This document shows, piece by piece, positions 24,528 to 33,387 of a DNA stretch of 64,000 nucleotides. The DNA is from Pseudarthrobacter sulfonivorans. GTDB lineage: Bacteria > Actinomycetota > Actinomycetes > Actinomycetales > Micrococcaceae. Below the pieces are notes generated by a model that was not told the origin of the DNA, ran no database searches, and worked only from the letters and a program-made list of their open reading frames with translations. A program made the position numbers and the translations under genes. The stretch covers positions 2,542,001-2,606,000 of the forward strand of contig NZ_CP013747.1 of the NCBI RefSeq assembly GCF_001484605.1. Direction: 5' to 3'. Numbering within the stretch: position 1 is the stretch's first letter; every line of letters begins with the position of its first letter.

Positions 24528-26665
24528 TGGACCTCCTCGTTAGAGCGGGCGTTCGGATTCGGGGGCAGCCGAGCTGCATGGTCCCAGATGATGCGGAGCG
24601 AAAAGCCGGTGTCGACGGCGATGTCTCGGAGATCGTTTCGGCGCCGTTCAGGAAAGTCCTCGAGTCCCGCGTTGATGAGCTCGGTTATGCGGTCGCGAGC
24701 CGCCACCGCATCGCTCGGGTCGTCATCGGACCACAGGATGAAAGGTGCACCGGTGCGTAAGAGTTCCTCGAACTGCCCGTCGCCGTGCATCAAGGGCCGG
24801 TAATTGAGCGCCGTGCAGCAAATGTTGTCGTTGGTTCTAGCCTCCGACTTCTCGCCAGGGGACAGCCACTCCACGGCGGGCACCCCGTTGCCAGCGCGTT
24901 CTAGGACGACTTTCAAGCGATCCTTCCACCTTCTTTCATACGGTCCGCGGCGGCGCAGGTGCAGCACCACCGGCAGCGAGTTTGCCATGACCTCCTTCGT
25001 ACGCCTGTCCCATACAGGAGCCTCCCAAAGCTCCGGCCGCCAAGCGAGACGGTCTGGCGTAAGGATGAAGCCGACGGAGGCAGTGTCGGGGTAGCCATCC
25101 GGGTGACGGATGTGGAAGATCTCACCCAACTCCTCAGCCACTGCACGCGCAATCTCTTCCCTGGTCGTCCCGCACGCGCGCGGGCTGGACGCCTCCCACC
25201 ATCCGCGAGGGTTTTCTTCGTTCGCGACCCAGGTGTGCGTCTTGAGCTGAGGCGGCGTGTCATTGTTTTCATCCGCTTCGGTAAGGTCGAATACCACAAC
25301 GATTCGCGGCGGTGTCTCACCTGGGCGGCTAGAGGCACGCACCCGGGCAACAGCGTCGGAGTCGAGTTCACTTCGGAACCACGCGTCAACGCGTTTTCCC
25401 GTCACCCACTCTAGCCTCGCGATCAGGCGGTACAGCGGGGCGTCCTCGTGGTAGCGGCGCCAAAATGAGGCAGCGTGATCGAGCGTCTGAACGAGGCCTT
25501 CCACAACGAAAATCTCGCCGTACCCCTGCCGCGTTTCTCGGTAGGCAGTGCGGAGAGTGTTAAGGTCGACGTTCTCGATTACTCGGAGAGGCGTAAGAAT
25601 CCATTTCTGCCGATCATAGGTATTGCGAACGTGCTCGGCAGCGTGCAGGAGCCGGTCGATGTCGGATGCCTCTGCCCGATCTTCCATGGCACGAACAAAA
25701 TCGTCGCCGCCGCCAGAGGCGAAGATGCTGCGCACACTCTGGCTCTCGCTCGTCATCAGTTCGGGTGCTCGAATAAGCGCCTGCTCGACTGCCTGCTCGA
25801 CAGCCAGAAGCTGGGATGGTTGCAGTGCGAGGGATGCCGACTCGTAAACAAACTCGGCCCCGCCCTCCCCAGACACGCCGGTATAGAGACGTACGGGTCT
25901 ATTGATAAACTCGTCTTTCTTTTCATGAAAGCGCCTGTGCACGTGGTCCGACAGCCGCGCGAAATCGGGTGGGAATGCGTCCGTATGGCCCTCCAGCCAA
26001 GTGAGCAGTTCCGTCGAGTAGGCGGCCCGACCCGCATCCTTGTCGAAGTCCGCATACAGCCCGATGTCAGTCGAATAGTAGAGCAATTGTTGTGGTCTAC
26101 CATTCGGGAATTCGCCCCAGTCACCAGGATTCGGAAGTCGACGGCCCTCTAGTTCGTTGGCACACGCGTCGAAGAACATGACCTGATTGGGGAAACCGGC
26201 GATATCCTCCGACTTTGCGGCAAGCAGGGTCTGAAGATCGTCGATTCGGAAATTAGTAAGCTGCTCCGGATTTCGTATTGCGCCGGTTGTAAGTAAGAGG
26301 CGCTGACGGCTTGTGCTGACCCCATGACCGCACCAGTAAACCAGCAGGAGGTCGCCGCCGTTTTCCACAAGATCACTCGCGGAGGCTTTGATTCCGTCCG
26401 TGGACGTCGAGATCATCCGGACGCCCTTGGCCGCTAGCGCCATCGCACGCGAATCCTCCAGGCCCCCCACCCACGTGCAACCGAGGCAGACGCGTTCGGG
26501 TGGGACGCGGTGGTCAATCGCCCATTGTACGAATCGGACGGCGTGCAGTCCGGCGCCGGGTAAGTCCCAATCGACACCGAGGTCGCCGTACGTTTCAAGT
26601 CCGATCGCCAGCACTGAGACTCGTGCTGGATTGATGGCGGGGAGGGGAGGGAGATCCGTTGTCAT
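24524..26665 (-). CDS. Caspase fused to VMAP middle and C-terminal regions
   Basis: 713 residues from ATG at 26665, which overlaps the hydrolase stop (ATGA); a longer frame to 26833 lies antisense-shifted inside that gene and is rejected. Residues 15-275 are a caspase-like peptidase with an intact dyad: His114 in LVYWCGHG and Cys168 in VMFFDACANE. After a helical joint (280-300), residues about 300-440 resemble the VMAP middle region and 450-700 the VMAP C-terminal domain, with VVLHLRRRG, AVEWLSPGE and the typical GAPFILW end. In the known scheme, VMAP proteins link a vWA-MoxR sensor pair to an effector; here the effector protease is on the same chain. No signal peptide, so cytoplasmic. A self-targeting protease triggered by infection or stress is the best inference. 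Confidence 0.85.
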   Translation of the reverse strand: MTTDLPPLPAINPARVSVLAIGLETYGDLGVDWDLPGAGLHAVRFVQWAIDHRVPPERVCLGCTWVGGLEDSRAMALAAKGVRMISTSTDGIKASASDLVENGGDLLLVYWCGHGVSTSRQRLLLTTGAIRNPEQLTNFRIDDLQTLLAAKSEDIAGFPNQVMFFDACANELEGRRLPNPGDWGEFPNGRPQQLLYYSTDIGLYADFDKDAGRAAYSTELLTWLEGHTDAFPPDFARLSDHVHRRFHEKKDEFINRPVRLYTGVSGEGGAEFVYESASLALQPSQLLAVEQAVEQALIRAPELMTSESQSVRSIFASGGGDDFVRAMEDRAEASDIDRLLHAAEHVRNTYDRQKWILTPLRVIENVDLNTLRTAYRETRQGYGEIFVVEGLVQTLDHAASFWRRYHEDAPLYRLIARLEWVTGKRVDAWFRSELDSDAVARVRASSRPGETPPRIVVVFDLTEADENNDTPPQLKTHTWVANEENPRGWWEASSPRACGTTREEIARAVAEELGEIFHIRHPDGYPDTASVGFILTPDRLAWRPELWEAPVWDRRTKEVMANSLPVVLHLRRRGPYERRWKDRLKVVLERAGNGVPAVEWLSPGEKSEARTNDNICCTALNYRPLMHGDGQFEELLRTGAPFILWSDDDPSDAVAARDRITELINAGLEDFPERRRNDLRDIAVDTGFSLRIIWDHAARLPPNPNARSNEEVQ

Positions 26666-27825
26666 GCGAGAAAGCCCGCAATTTCCGTCCATGTTGCAGG
26701 GTTGTTCCAGTACGCGCTGTGCGACTGGGGGAAGGGCTGGCCGTTGTCGACCCCTACATCTGTAACCCTGCCTGGGAAAACCTCGGCGCCAATGTATGAC
26801 AGTCCGTCCCGCAGATCGTAAATGTTGAGCCACCGCGGGACGCTCTGCGGGAGCGCCTTTCCTGGCTGTACGGCGGGCAGCGCCCCGATCTCAAAAAAGT
26901 ACGGGGACTGGGATCCGACCGTGATGAGACCCTCGACGTGGGAAAACTCCTCCCGCGCGAGCAAATCTACGCACATGACTCCGCCGAGGGAATGACCGAG
27001 TAGGACGACGCGCTCGTCCACAAGATCGGCGAGGGTCGCGCGAAGAAGTCCGGTGGCCGTGACTGGATCGGCTAAAAATTTCAGGATATCGCCGGCGATT
27101 GGAGACGCTTTATCAGACAGGGCTCCGCGACGCTCCACTAGCGGTCGCGTGATGAATTCGGCGGCGAGTGTTTTGACGGCGTTCTTGAGCCACCTTCCGA
27201 TGCCCAACCCGTAGGCGCCCAGTTCCGAACTGAGAGCCTTCACAAGCTCGTCGCGCTGAGCACCGGGGATATCAGGCACCCCAGCGTTCTCTGCCAAAAC
27301 AATTGTTTGCGCGACGATCGCGCGCCCAATTGCTTGACGATGCTCCAGCGGCTGAGCAGGAGCGGTCATTGCGGCCTTCGCTAGCTCGGGGGACGCAGCG
27401 ATCTCGGCGACCCCCCGCTTAAGGTGGTCTGCCAATCGGGCGTCATGGAACCTAGCCGTGAGTTCGACGGACGGCGAGTACTTCTTTAGCTGCTTGATGA
27501 GAGCGTCTCCGGGCGGGGGACCAAACACCTCCGCTGTGGGCTTTAGGCGCAAAACCCGGAGTTCATAGCACGGATCCGAGTAAAGGATTCGCCACAGCGC
27601 GACCGCTTCCTCCTCCTCTGTCTGCTGTTCACCTCCGGTGCTCGCGAACGTCGGAATGGAGGCTCCGCCGAGCTCGAGCCGCGCGCCTGACTCCGCTCCC
27701 CAATAGCACCCCTTTACAAGTAATTTCAGCCCTAACGACGCGACCTTTTTCTCGATGAGATCCAAGGAGACCCTGTATCCTTCTTCCCGCACTCCAGTGC
27801 CGTGGACGAACAGCAGCGTCATCAT
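26662..27825 (-). CDS. Alpha/beta-hydrolase (lipase/esterase-like), first gene of the conflict operon
   Basis: 387 residues from ATG at 27825, with AGGAGGT 8 bases upstream. HGTG (8-11) provides the oxyanion strand, GHSLGG (277-282) the nucleophile Ser279, and Asp340 (NIYDLRDG) with His369 (FPQSHSAYW) complete a plausible triad. The long insertion between residues 60 and 265 is helical and may form a lid or partner surface. No signal peptide or membrane segment is seen. Similar cytoplasmic hydrolases occur beside caspase and CHAT genes. It may act as an additional effector (for example on lipids) or as a signalling enzyme. The 4-base overlap with the caspase-VMAP gene ties it to that system. 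Confidence 0.85.
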   Translation of the reverse strand: MMTLLFVHGTGVREEGYRVSLDLIEKKVASLGLKLLVKGCYWGAESGARLELGGASIPTFASTGGEQQTEEEEAVALWRILYSDPCYELRVLRLKPTAEVFGPPPGDALIKQLKKYSPSVELTARFHDARLADHLKRGVAEIAASPELAKAAMTAPAQPLEHRQAIGRAIVAQTIVLAENAGVPDIPGAQRDELVKALSSELGAYGLGIGRWLKNAVKTLAAEFITRPLVERRGALSDKASPIAGDILKFLADPVTATGLLRATLADLVDERVVLLGHSLGGVMCVDLLAREEFSHVEGLITVGSQSPYFFEIGALPAVQPGKALPQSVPRWLNIYDLRDGLSYIGAEVFPGRVTDVGVDNGQPFPQSHSAYWNNPATWTEIAGFLA

Positions 27826-28752
27826 CGCAGCGACCTCCTGTTGAAGTTGGCGCTCCGTCGAGTTCGCTCCAGGAGCGGCGTTGCCCTATGCGACTATGAT
27901 GTGGCACTAGCACGCGCGCTACAAGGGGTGGCCGGCCGTGCTAGTCCCTGCAGGATAGTGCGTCCACGTAGGGTTGGTGGTGGGGCCCGTAAGCCACTAG
28001 TAAGATCTGGGCGTTATCCCGCAGCGTGTCCTCCCCTTCTCGTGTTCGAAACATGCAGCTATACCCTTTAGCGGTGGCAAGGGCCAACATTAGAGGACTT
28101 TTGTTGGCATGCTGGGCTTTGCCGAGAATTGATCACAAGGAGATTGGTATGGCTAGGTAGATGGATGGCCGATTCGCCGTAGAGGTGGGTCGGGGTGACA
28201 CCCTGCTCTTTTTGGATATTGATCCAAACTTTGGCCCAAAACGAAATTTTTGTCACCCTTAACGACCATGTGAACTACAACGTACTGTATTCGTTGGCCT
28301 CGCTGCTGCCGTTTGAGATAGGCGGCGACGGCGAAAATGATTTTGTTCCGTCGAGTTCGCCATTGCGGGCTGTTATGAGCGCATGATGTTCAGGAACAGC
28401 CTCCGCATCCACCCCAAGCGACGACGGCCGCTCGATGCACATCCAACAGAATCGGTTGTGAAGGTTTGCTCAAGCGCCGATAATGAAGATTACGTCAAGC
28501 TGTACTCTGCGTATCTCATCGGATGAATCATTCAGACCCTCTCCCGCGGAATTGCGCGACAAGCGTTGGCGGCGCCTTGCGCCGCGGCGTTCGGGGGATT
28601 TATCCGACTCCAATCGATGTTCCCAGTCATGACTGGGCGGGCCGGGTCAGCGCGCCGAATGACAGAAAAAACGCCTCTGACCTGCGGATTTGCTGAGATG
28701 ATGCATTTAATGAAACATTGATTCAGATTTTGGAGCAGGTTTAGGAGGCGGA
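27826..28752. other. 927-base intergenic region between conflict operon and recombinase cassette
   Basis: No convincing gene. The first 60-100 bases must hold the minus-strand conflict-operon promoter, but I could not choose a convincing -35/-10 pair. GGGTGACA (28193-28200) and TGTCACCC (28251-28258) form an 8-bp inverted repeat around an AT-richer stretch. The perfect palindrome at 28622-28637 is listed separately. By eye it is lower in GC than neighbouring core genes, as expected for acquired DNA. Confidence 0.55.
28622..28637. promoter_or_regulatory. Perfect 16-bp palindrome CCCAGTCATGACTGGG
   Basis: Both halves match exactly. It lies 115 bases upstream of the tyrosine recombinase start and could be a recombinase-arm or core site, or an operator for the small HTH protein encoded in the cassette. 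Confidence 0.55.
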
Positions 28753-29859
28753 ATGGCAGTCGATGGATCCGGACGGGTGCACCTTCTGGGCTCCGTCCAG
28801 CTGCTTCATCCTGAAGAGCAGTCCTTCGATCAGATGCTCGATGGCTGGCGGAACCAGCAGCTGTCTCGCAACCTGAAGTTCGACACCATTGACCAGCGCA
28901 TCCGGTATGTTCGCAGGTTCGTGGATCATGTGAATGAATTTCCGTGGCATTGGACGCCGGCCCATGTCGAGGAGTATTTCGGGGACCTGCGCTCGATCCG
29001 GCACGTGAGCCACTCGACGCTTCGGGCCCACCAGTCCGCGCTGCGTCACTTCACGTCCTACGTCGCCAATCCCGATTATGGCTGGGACAGGGTCTGCGAA
29101 GAGCGCTTTGGTACCCATCCGGCCCAGGTCTTTTATGAGTGGAACACCTCCACGCATGTGCAGGAATTCGAAGGCCGACCCTCCAAGCGTGCCTACACGA
29201 AGGAGGAACTCCAGAGGCTTTTTGACCACGCCGATGACGAGGTTCAAGTCATTGAGGCCTCGGGCAAGAAGGGTTGGCAGGCGGCCTACCGCGACGCCGT
29301 GATGCTCAAAATGGCTTACTCCTACGGTCTTCGGTTCAATGAGCTGCGGCACCTGCAGACCGTCGATTTCGCAACCAACCCGCACGCGCGCAAGTTCGGG
29401 AAATTCGGTGTTTGCAAGGTCCGGTTCGGCAAGTCCCGCAAGGCATCTCCACCCAAGCCCCGCAGCGTCCTGACGGTCTTCGATTGGACCGCCGGCGTCC
29501 TTGAGGATTGGCTCGCCAACGGCCGAGGGACCCGTCACACCCTCGATCTCTTCCCCAGCGAACGCGGCGGCCTGATCGTCGAGTCCACCCTGCTGCGGCG
29601 GCTCCGGCGGTATCTGGACGAGCTGGGGATGCCTGCGGACGGGTTGGATCTGCATTCCCTGCGGCGCTCTTATGCCACGCACCTGTTGGAGGCCGGATGG
29701 GATCCTAGATTCGTGCAATATCAAATGGGCCACGAGTACGCCTCGACCACAGGCATCTACCAATTTGTCAGCGACGACTTCCGCAGCACCACGCTGCGGG
29801 CGTCCCTGGACCGCACGATGGACCAGGCACTCGGCAAACAATCGGGAGGTCAGCGATGA
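28753..29859 (+). CDS. Tyrosine recombinase / integrase (cassette gene 1)
   Basis: 368 residues with AGGAGG 5 bases before the ATG. Residues 25-110 form the SAM-like core-binding domain. The catalytic domain keeps the full set: Arg194 (YGLRFNELRHL), His301 and Arg304 (DLHSLRRSYATHLL), His327 (QYQMGHEYASTTG) and the nucleophile Tyr336 (GIYQFV). It should therefore be active in strand exchange. Its stop overlaps the next gene by 4 bases. With the two following genes it makes a three-gene recombinase cassette. Such cassettes are mobile, and this one is probably responsible for the neighbouring island. Confidence 0.92.
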   Translation: MAVDGSGRVHLLGSVQLLHPEEQSFDQMLDGWRNQQLSRNLKFDTIDQRIRYVRRFVDHVNEFPWHWTPAHVEEYFGDLRSIRHVSHSTLRAHQSALRHFTSYVANPDYGWDRVCEERFGTHPAQVFYEWNTSTHVQEFEGRPSKRAYTKEELQRLFDHADDEVQVIEASGKKGWQAAYRDAVMLKMAYSYGLRFNELRHLQTVDFATNPHARKFGKFGVCKVRFGKSRKASPPKPRSVLTVFDWTAGVLEDWLANGRGTRHTLDLFPSERGGLIVESTLLRRLRRYLDELGMPADGLDLHSLRRSYATHLLEAGWDPRFVQYQMGHEYASTTGIYQFVSDDFRSTTLRASLDRTMDQALGKQSGGQR

Positions 29860-30194
29860 AGCGCGAGGTCGAATACACGTGGCGGCTGTCCGAGCTGATG
29901 GCAGCACGCGGTCTTCACAACACCACCGATCTCATCCCCCTGCTCGCCGAGCGCGGAATCATCCTGTCCCGGCCCCAGGTCTACCGCATCGTCAACCAGA
30001 AGCCCGAGCGGGTCGCTCTGCAGGTCATCGCTGCGATCTGCGACATCTTCTCCTGCGGCCCCGAAGACCTCATCACCGTCACCGCCGCCGACGTCCGGGC
30101 ACGCAAGACCGGAACCGGCAACTCCCCCAACGTCGTGGACCTGAACCGCACCGTCCGCCCGCGCCGGGCCCGCATCATCGACGATGACCACTGA
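29856..30194 (+). CDS. Small XRE/Cro-type HTH protein (cassette gene 2)
   Basis: 112 residues; GGGAGGT precedes the ATG, which overlaps the recombinase stop. Residues 10-75 form a Cro/C1-type helix-turn-helix: RLSELMAARGL, LAERGIILSRPQVYRIVN as the recognition region, then AAICDIFSCGPEDLI. The tail is basic. It is likely a repressor or accessory DNA-binding factor for the recombinases. The 11-base overlap with the next gene supports one transcript. Confidence 0.88.
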   Translation: MKREVEYTWRLSELMAARGLHNTTDLIPLLAERGIILSRPQVYRIVNQKPERVALQVIAAICDIFSCGPEDLITVTAADVRARKTGTGNSPNVVDLNRTVRPRRARIIDDDH

Positions 30195-31695
30195 ACTCCC
30201 GGAAGGACTCATCCCGCGCAACACCGTCCGCGGCCGGCCCCGCACAACCGGAACCGTCCAGTGCGCCCGCTGCGGCCGCAACGCCGGCAAGACCCGGGCG
30301 AGCTGGCCGGAAGGCAAGATCTGCGGTCCCTGCTTCACCGTTGCGACCCGCACCCACGGCACCTGCCCCGACTGCGGCCACCACAGGCTACTCCCCGGCC
30401 CACCCGCACAGGATGGAGGACCACGGTGCGCCCCCTGCGCCGGTATCCTCCACAACTTCCACTGCGCCCGCTGCAACCACGAAGGTGAGTTCTACCGCCG
30501 CGGCATCTGCGCCCGCTGCGCACTCAGGGACGACCTCACCGCCCTGCTGCTCACGAATCCGGCCAATCCGACAACCGCAAACCGCCTGGTCGATATCCTC
30601 TGCCAAGCTGATCGACCGGAAAGCATTATCACCTGGAAACGCTCCGCCAAGGTCCAGACGCTCCTGACCTCCATCTCGAGCGGACAGACTCCCCTGAGCC
30701 ACGAAGGCCTCGACAGTCACCGCGATACGGCGGGACGGGCAGCCGACCACCTCCGGGCCCTACTCGTCCATCACGGGCTCTTCCCCTACCAGGACCCCTA
30801 TCTGAGCCGCTTCGAAGCCTGGATCGACGTCAAGCTGCGCCCCATGCCGGCCGAAGTTGCCAAACCCGTCGAGCACTTCGCCAAATGGCACCACCTCCGA
30901 CGCATCCGTGCCATGGCAACCCCAGACACTACGGCCCAGGGGCCGGTGCACTCCGCCAAACAGGAGATCACCGAAACCATCAAGTTCCTCGACTGGCTCT
31001 GGCAGACCCATCACCGCACCGCCGCCACCTGCACCCAGCAGGACGTGGACACCTGGCTCACGACCGGGCCGACCACCAGAAAGGCCATCCGGACCTTCTT
31101 CATCTTCGCGAAAAAGACCGGCACGAACATGCGAGTCGAGATTGGGCACTACGCCGCTAAAGGCCGGCCTGCCATCCCGCAGGAACAACGCCTTGCCTGG
31201 CTAAAGGAACTGCTCACCGGCACCAGCGAGTCCCTGCCCTACAGAGTCGCAGGGACACTGCTCCTCCTCTATGCCCAACCCCTGGTCCGGGTGGCCTCGC
31301 TCCGCACCGACGCCATCAGCATCAACGACACCACCGGCGCGATCAGGATCTGTCTTGGCACACACCCCGTTCCGGTCCCGCAGCCTTTCGCGGAACTCCT
31401 CAAGCAGCACCTCCGGAACCGCCCCAACCTCCGAACAGCATCAGACGGGGACAGCCAATGGCTATTCCCTGGTACTCGGGCAGGTCAACACCTCCACCCA
31501 AACACCATTATGGACAGACTCCGTGGCCTCGGGCTGGACCTGCTCGGCGCACGGAACGCGGCCCTGGACGAGCACCTCTCAGTCACCCCGCCACCACTGG
31601 TCGCCGACGCACTCGGATACAGCTACCAGGTCGCCTTCCTCCACGCAGATGCCGCAGAAGAAGCTTGGACGCGTTATGCCAGTGAGCGCACGTGA
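30184..31695 (+). CDS. Zinc-ribbon protein with degenerate tyrosine-recombinase domain (cassette gene 3)
   Basis: 503 residues. The N-terminus has eight CxxC-paired cysteines forming three zinc ribbons (C27/C30-C47/C50, C61/C64-C82/C85, C93/C96-C109/C112). Residues about 170-500 resemble a tyrosine recombinase: SAM-like region, then LLYAQPLVRVASLRTDAI in the place of the first Arg motif and ADALGYSYQVAFLHADAAEE near the end. The usual HxLRH and LGH are not recognisable (LGY instead), so catalysis is doubtful. It probably acts as a partner or targeting subunit of the active recombinase. No Shine-Dalgarno; translation is probably coupled through the overlap. Confidence 0.75.
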   Translation: MTTELPEGLIPRNTVRGRPRTTGTVQCARCGRNAGKTRASWPEGKICGPCFTVATRTHGTCPDCGHHRLLPGPPAQDGGPRCAPCAGILHNFHCARCNHEGEFYRRGICARCALRDDLTALLLTNPANPTTANRLVDILCQADRPESIITWKRSAKVQTLLTSISSGQTPLSHEGLDSHRDTAGRAADHLRALLVHHGLFPYQDPYLSRFEAWIDVKLRPMPAEVAKPVEHFAKWHHLRRIRAMATPDTTAQGPVHSAKQEITETIKFLDWLWQTHHRTAATCTQQDVDTWLTTGPTTRKAIRTFFIFAKKTGTNMRVEIGHYAAKGRPAIPQEQRLAWLKELLTGTSESLPYRVAGTLLLLYAQPLVRVASLRTDAISINDTTGAIRICLGTHPVPVPQPFAELLKQHLRNRPNLRTASDGDSQWLFPGTRAGQHLHPNTIMDRLRGLGLDLLGARNAALDEHLSVTPPPLVADALGYSYQVAFLHADAAEEAWTRYASERT

Positions 31696-31735
31696 ATAAG
31701 GGGCCATTACGCGAGCTCGTGCGAGACTTCCAAGC

Positions 31736-32323
31736 ATGGTAACTGCCGCTTTCTACTTTGCGACCCTTGAGGACCAAGCGACGCTACTCGACTACCTGGG
31801 AGAACCGGACAAAGTCACATTGCATCCGTGGCCGGTTGTTCGAACTCCCCTGGATGTCCTCAACCGCGACGCAGCCCTGGCGGGCCCGCAGATTTTCGTG
31901 GTCAATCGGGACCTCGGCCCACCGGTGTCTATTCGTTTGGGTGACGGCGCGATGGATGGACCGACGAGGGCGGGCCTCTTCAACCGGCTCAATTGGGACC
32001 GGTTGCGCCCTTCCCTCGACAAGGCTCTGGTGGACTCGAACGCGTCCCCGGTGCTCTTCTGGGAGCCCGCCGAAATCTCCAAAGAAGTGTTAGGCGTGAG
32101 CATGCTCGGGTCACAAGCCGATTCGATGGCCGCCATATCGGTGGATTATGAACGCTGGGTCAACCGGACGATCGGCTGGATACGGCGCAAGGGGACGAAA
32201 GTGTGGGGCCTTGAGCGTGGGGCCGTTCGGCCGGACCTCGACATCCAGCTCGGCTTCCTCAACAGTGTTTATGCACTTCCTGGAGCTCTCCGAACACTCG
32301 AGCAAGGCGCGGTCGGCCGCTAA
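31736..32323 (+). CDS. Hypothetical protein, possible cassette or island cargo
   Basis: 195 residues, starting 40 bases after the recombinase cassette. MVTAAFYFATLEDQATLLDYLGEP at the N-terminus and LGSQADSMAAISVDYERWVNRTIGWIRRKGTKVW (shown as two pieces, LGSQADSMAAIS and YERWVNRTIGWIRR) are the most conserved-looking parts. No membrane segment, signal peptide or known motif. The start ATG lacks a clear Shine-Dalgarno. I do not recognise the family. Confidence 0.65.
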   Translation: MVTAAFYFATLEDQATLLDYLGEPDKVTLHPWPVVRTPLDVLNRDAALAGPQIFVVNRDLGPPVSIRLGDGAMDGPTRAGLFNRLNWDRLRPSLDKALVDSNASPVLFWEPAEISKEVLGVSMLGSQADSMAAISVDYERWVNRTIGWIRRKGTKVWGLERGAVRPDLDIQLGFLNSVYALPGALRTLEQGAVGR

Positions 32324-32532
32324 AGAATCGCTGGAAAATCCCTAATGTGCGCCTGTTCCGAAACGAATACGCACAAACCTGATACGCAGGGGTGCCAGTA
32401 GAGGCCAAGAGGGGTCTCCGATCGGGCCTTCTTGCCGCCCCGGGCGGGCCCCTCCCACGTCCCCGGCCGCGGCCAAAAATTCCACACCGGCAGGTATGTT
32501 GCCTGGATCACATTTGATCTATGGTTGTCCGG

Positions 32533-32554
32533 GGCGCCACAGCGTCGTGGCACC
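32533..32554. promoter_or_regulatory. Inverted repeat upstream of the STAS-like gene
   Basis: GGCGCCAC (32533-32540) and GTGGCACC (32547-32554) pair at 7 of 8 positions around a 6-base loop. It lies 23 bases before the GTG start and may be an operator or leader hairpin. Confidence 0.4.
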
Positions 32555-32577
32555 CAACTTAGAGCGGAGAAATATTC

Positions 32578-32907
32578 GTGACAAAAGACAAACTTCGGGT
32601 GCTGGTCCGCGTGGACCTCGACTGCGCCACAGCCCAGGTTGCCGCCCAGGGCCACGTGACCTCCCAAAGCGTCCACGGCCTCTATGCCGTCATGAAGCGC
32701 GCCAACTCACTCACTGCCGGCATGACCCTGGAACTCGACATGACCCGCGCCCTCATCGAGCCCGACGCCTTGGAAGAACTCCGGGCCTGCTCACGCTCGC
32801 ACCATCTGCCTGCCCTCGTCGATCCGCTCCAGTCCGACTACAGGCTCAGCATCCTCGCCCCCGACAACGCGGCGCCCCTGGCAGCAATGGCTGCACAGGC
32901 AGCCTGA
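32578..32907 (+). CDS. Small STAS-like protein
   Basis: 109 residues from a GTG with GGAG 9 bases upstream. Order and spacing of beta and alpha elements (LRVLVRVDLDCATAQVAAQG, SQSVHGLYAVMKRANSLTAG, MTLELDMTRALIEPDALEEL) resemble the STAS fold of anti-sigma factor antagonists, but the phosphorylatable Ser motif is not obvious. No kinase or sigma factor is adjacent. Function unassigned. Confidence 0.6.
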   Translation: MTKDKLRVLVRVDLDCATAQVAAQGHVTSQSVHGLYAVMKRANSLTAGMTLELDMTRALIEPDALEELRACSRSHHLPALVDPLQSDYRLSILAPDNAAPLAAMAAQAA

Positions 32908-33084
32908 CCCGCAAAGCAATCTCAGGGGAGATAGATCCACTGACGACGAGTCGCCGCTCGAGTCGGCGAAGCGGCCCGTAATGCAGCCTCTCCCCCGCGC
33001 TTTTGTGGGGATTCCGCACACACCGCTAGTGGAGAGCACGTCACGCTGATCTGCTGTCGGACTGCGTCCTGAGGAATGGATGCC

Positions 33085-33387
33085 CTAGCCTTCGCACTCG
33101 ATGCAGTACGAGCGGCCGTTGCTTTCGCGTGCGAGCTGGGACCTGTGCCGGACGAGGAAACAGGAATAGCAGGTGAACTCGTCCGCGGCCTGGGGAATGA
33201 CCTGAACGATGAGCTCCTCGGCGACGATCTCTCCCCCGGGAGTCAGACCCTCATCGAGTGCATCCGCTTCGTCCAGTTCAGTGACGACGCTGCGGGCATC
33301 CGGAGCATTCGCAGACTGCAATACCTCCAGGGAACGGTCCTGGGTTTCCTTGACATCGGAACGGACTTCGTCATAATCGGTTGCCAC
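33085..33387 (-). CDS. DUF4193 family protein
   Basis: 100 residues from GTG at 33387. MATDYDEVRSD at the start, an acidic middle, EELIVQVIPQAADEFTC and a C-terminal CYSCFLVRHRSQLARE...CIEC pattern match the actinobacterial DUF4193 family. The four cysteines suggest a zinc ribbon. Function unknown; usually a single conserved gene in high-GC Gram-positives. Confidence 0.9.
   Translation of the reverse strand: MATDYDEVRSDVKETQDRSLEVLQSANAPDARSVVTELDEADALDEGLTPGGEIVAEELIVQVIPQAADEFTCYSCFLVRHRSQLARESNGRSYCIECEG

Noticed and set aside
28068..28256. 62-codon minus-strand frame in the gap before the recombinase
   Set aside because: No Shine-Dalgarno and no coding character; it lies across an inverted repeat.
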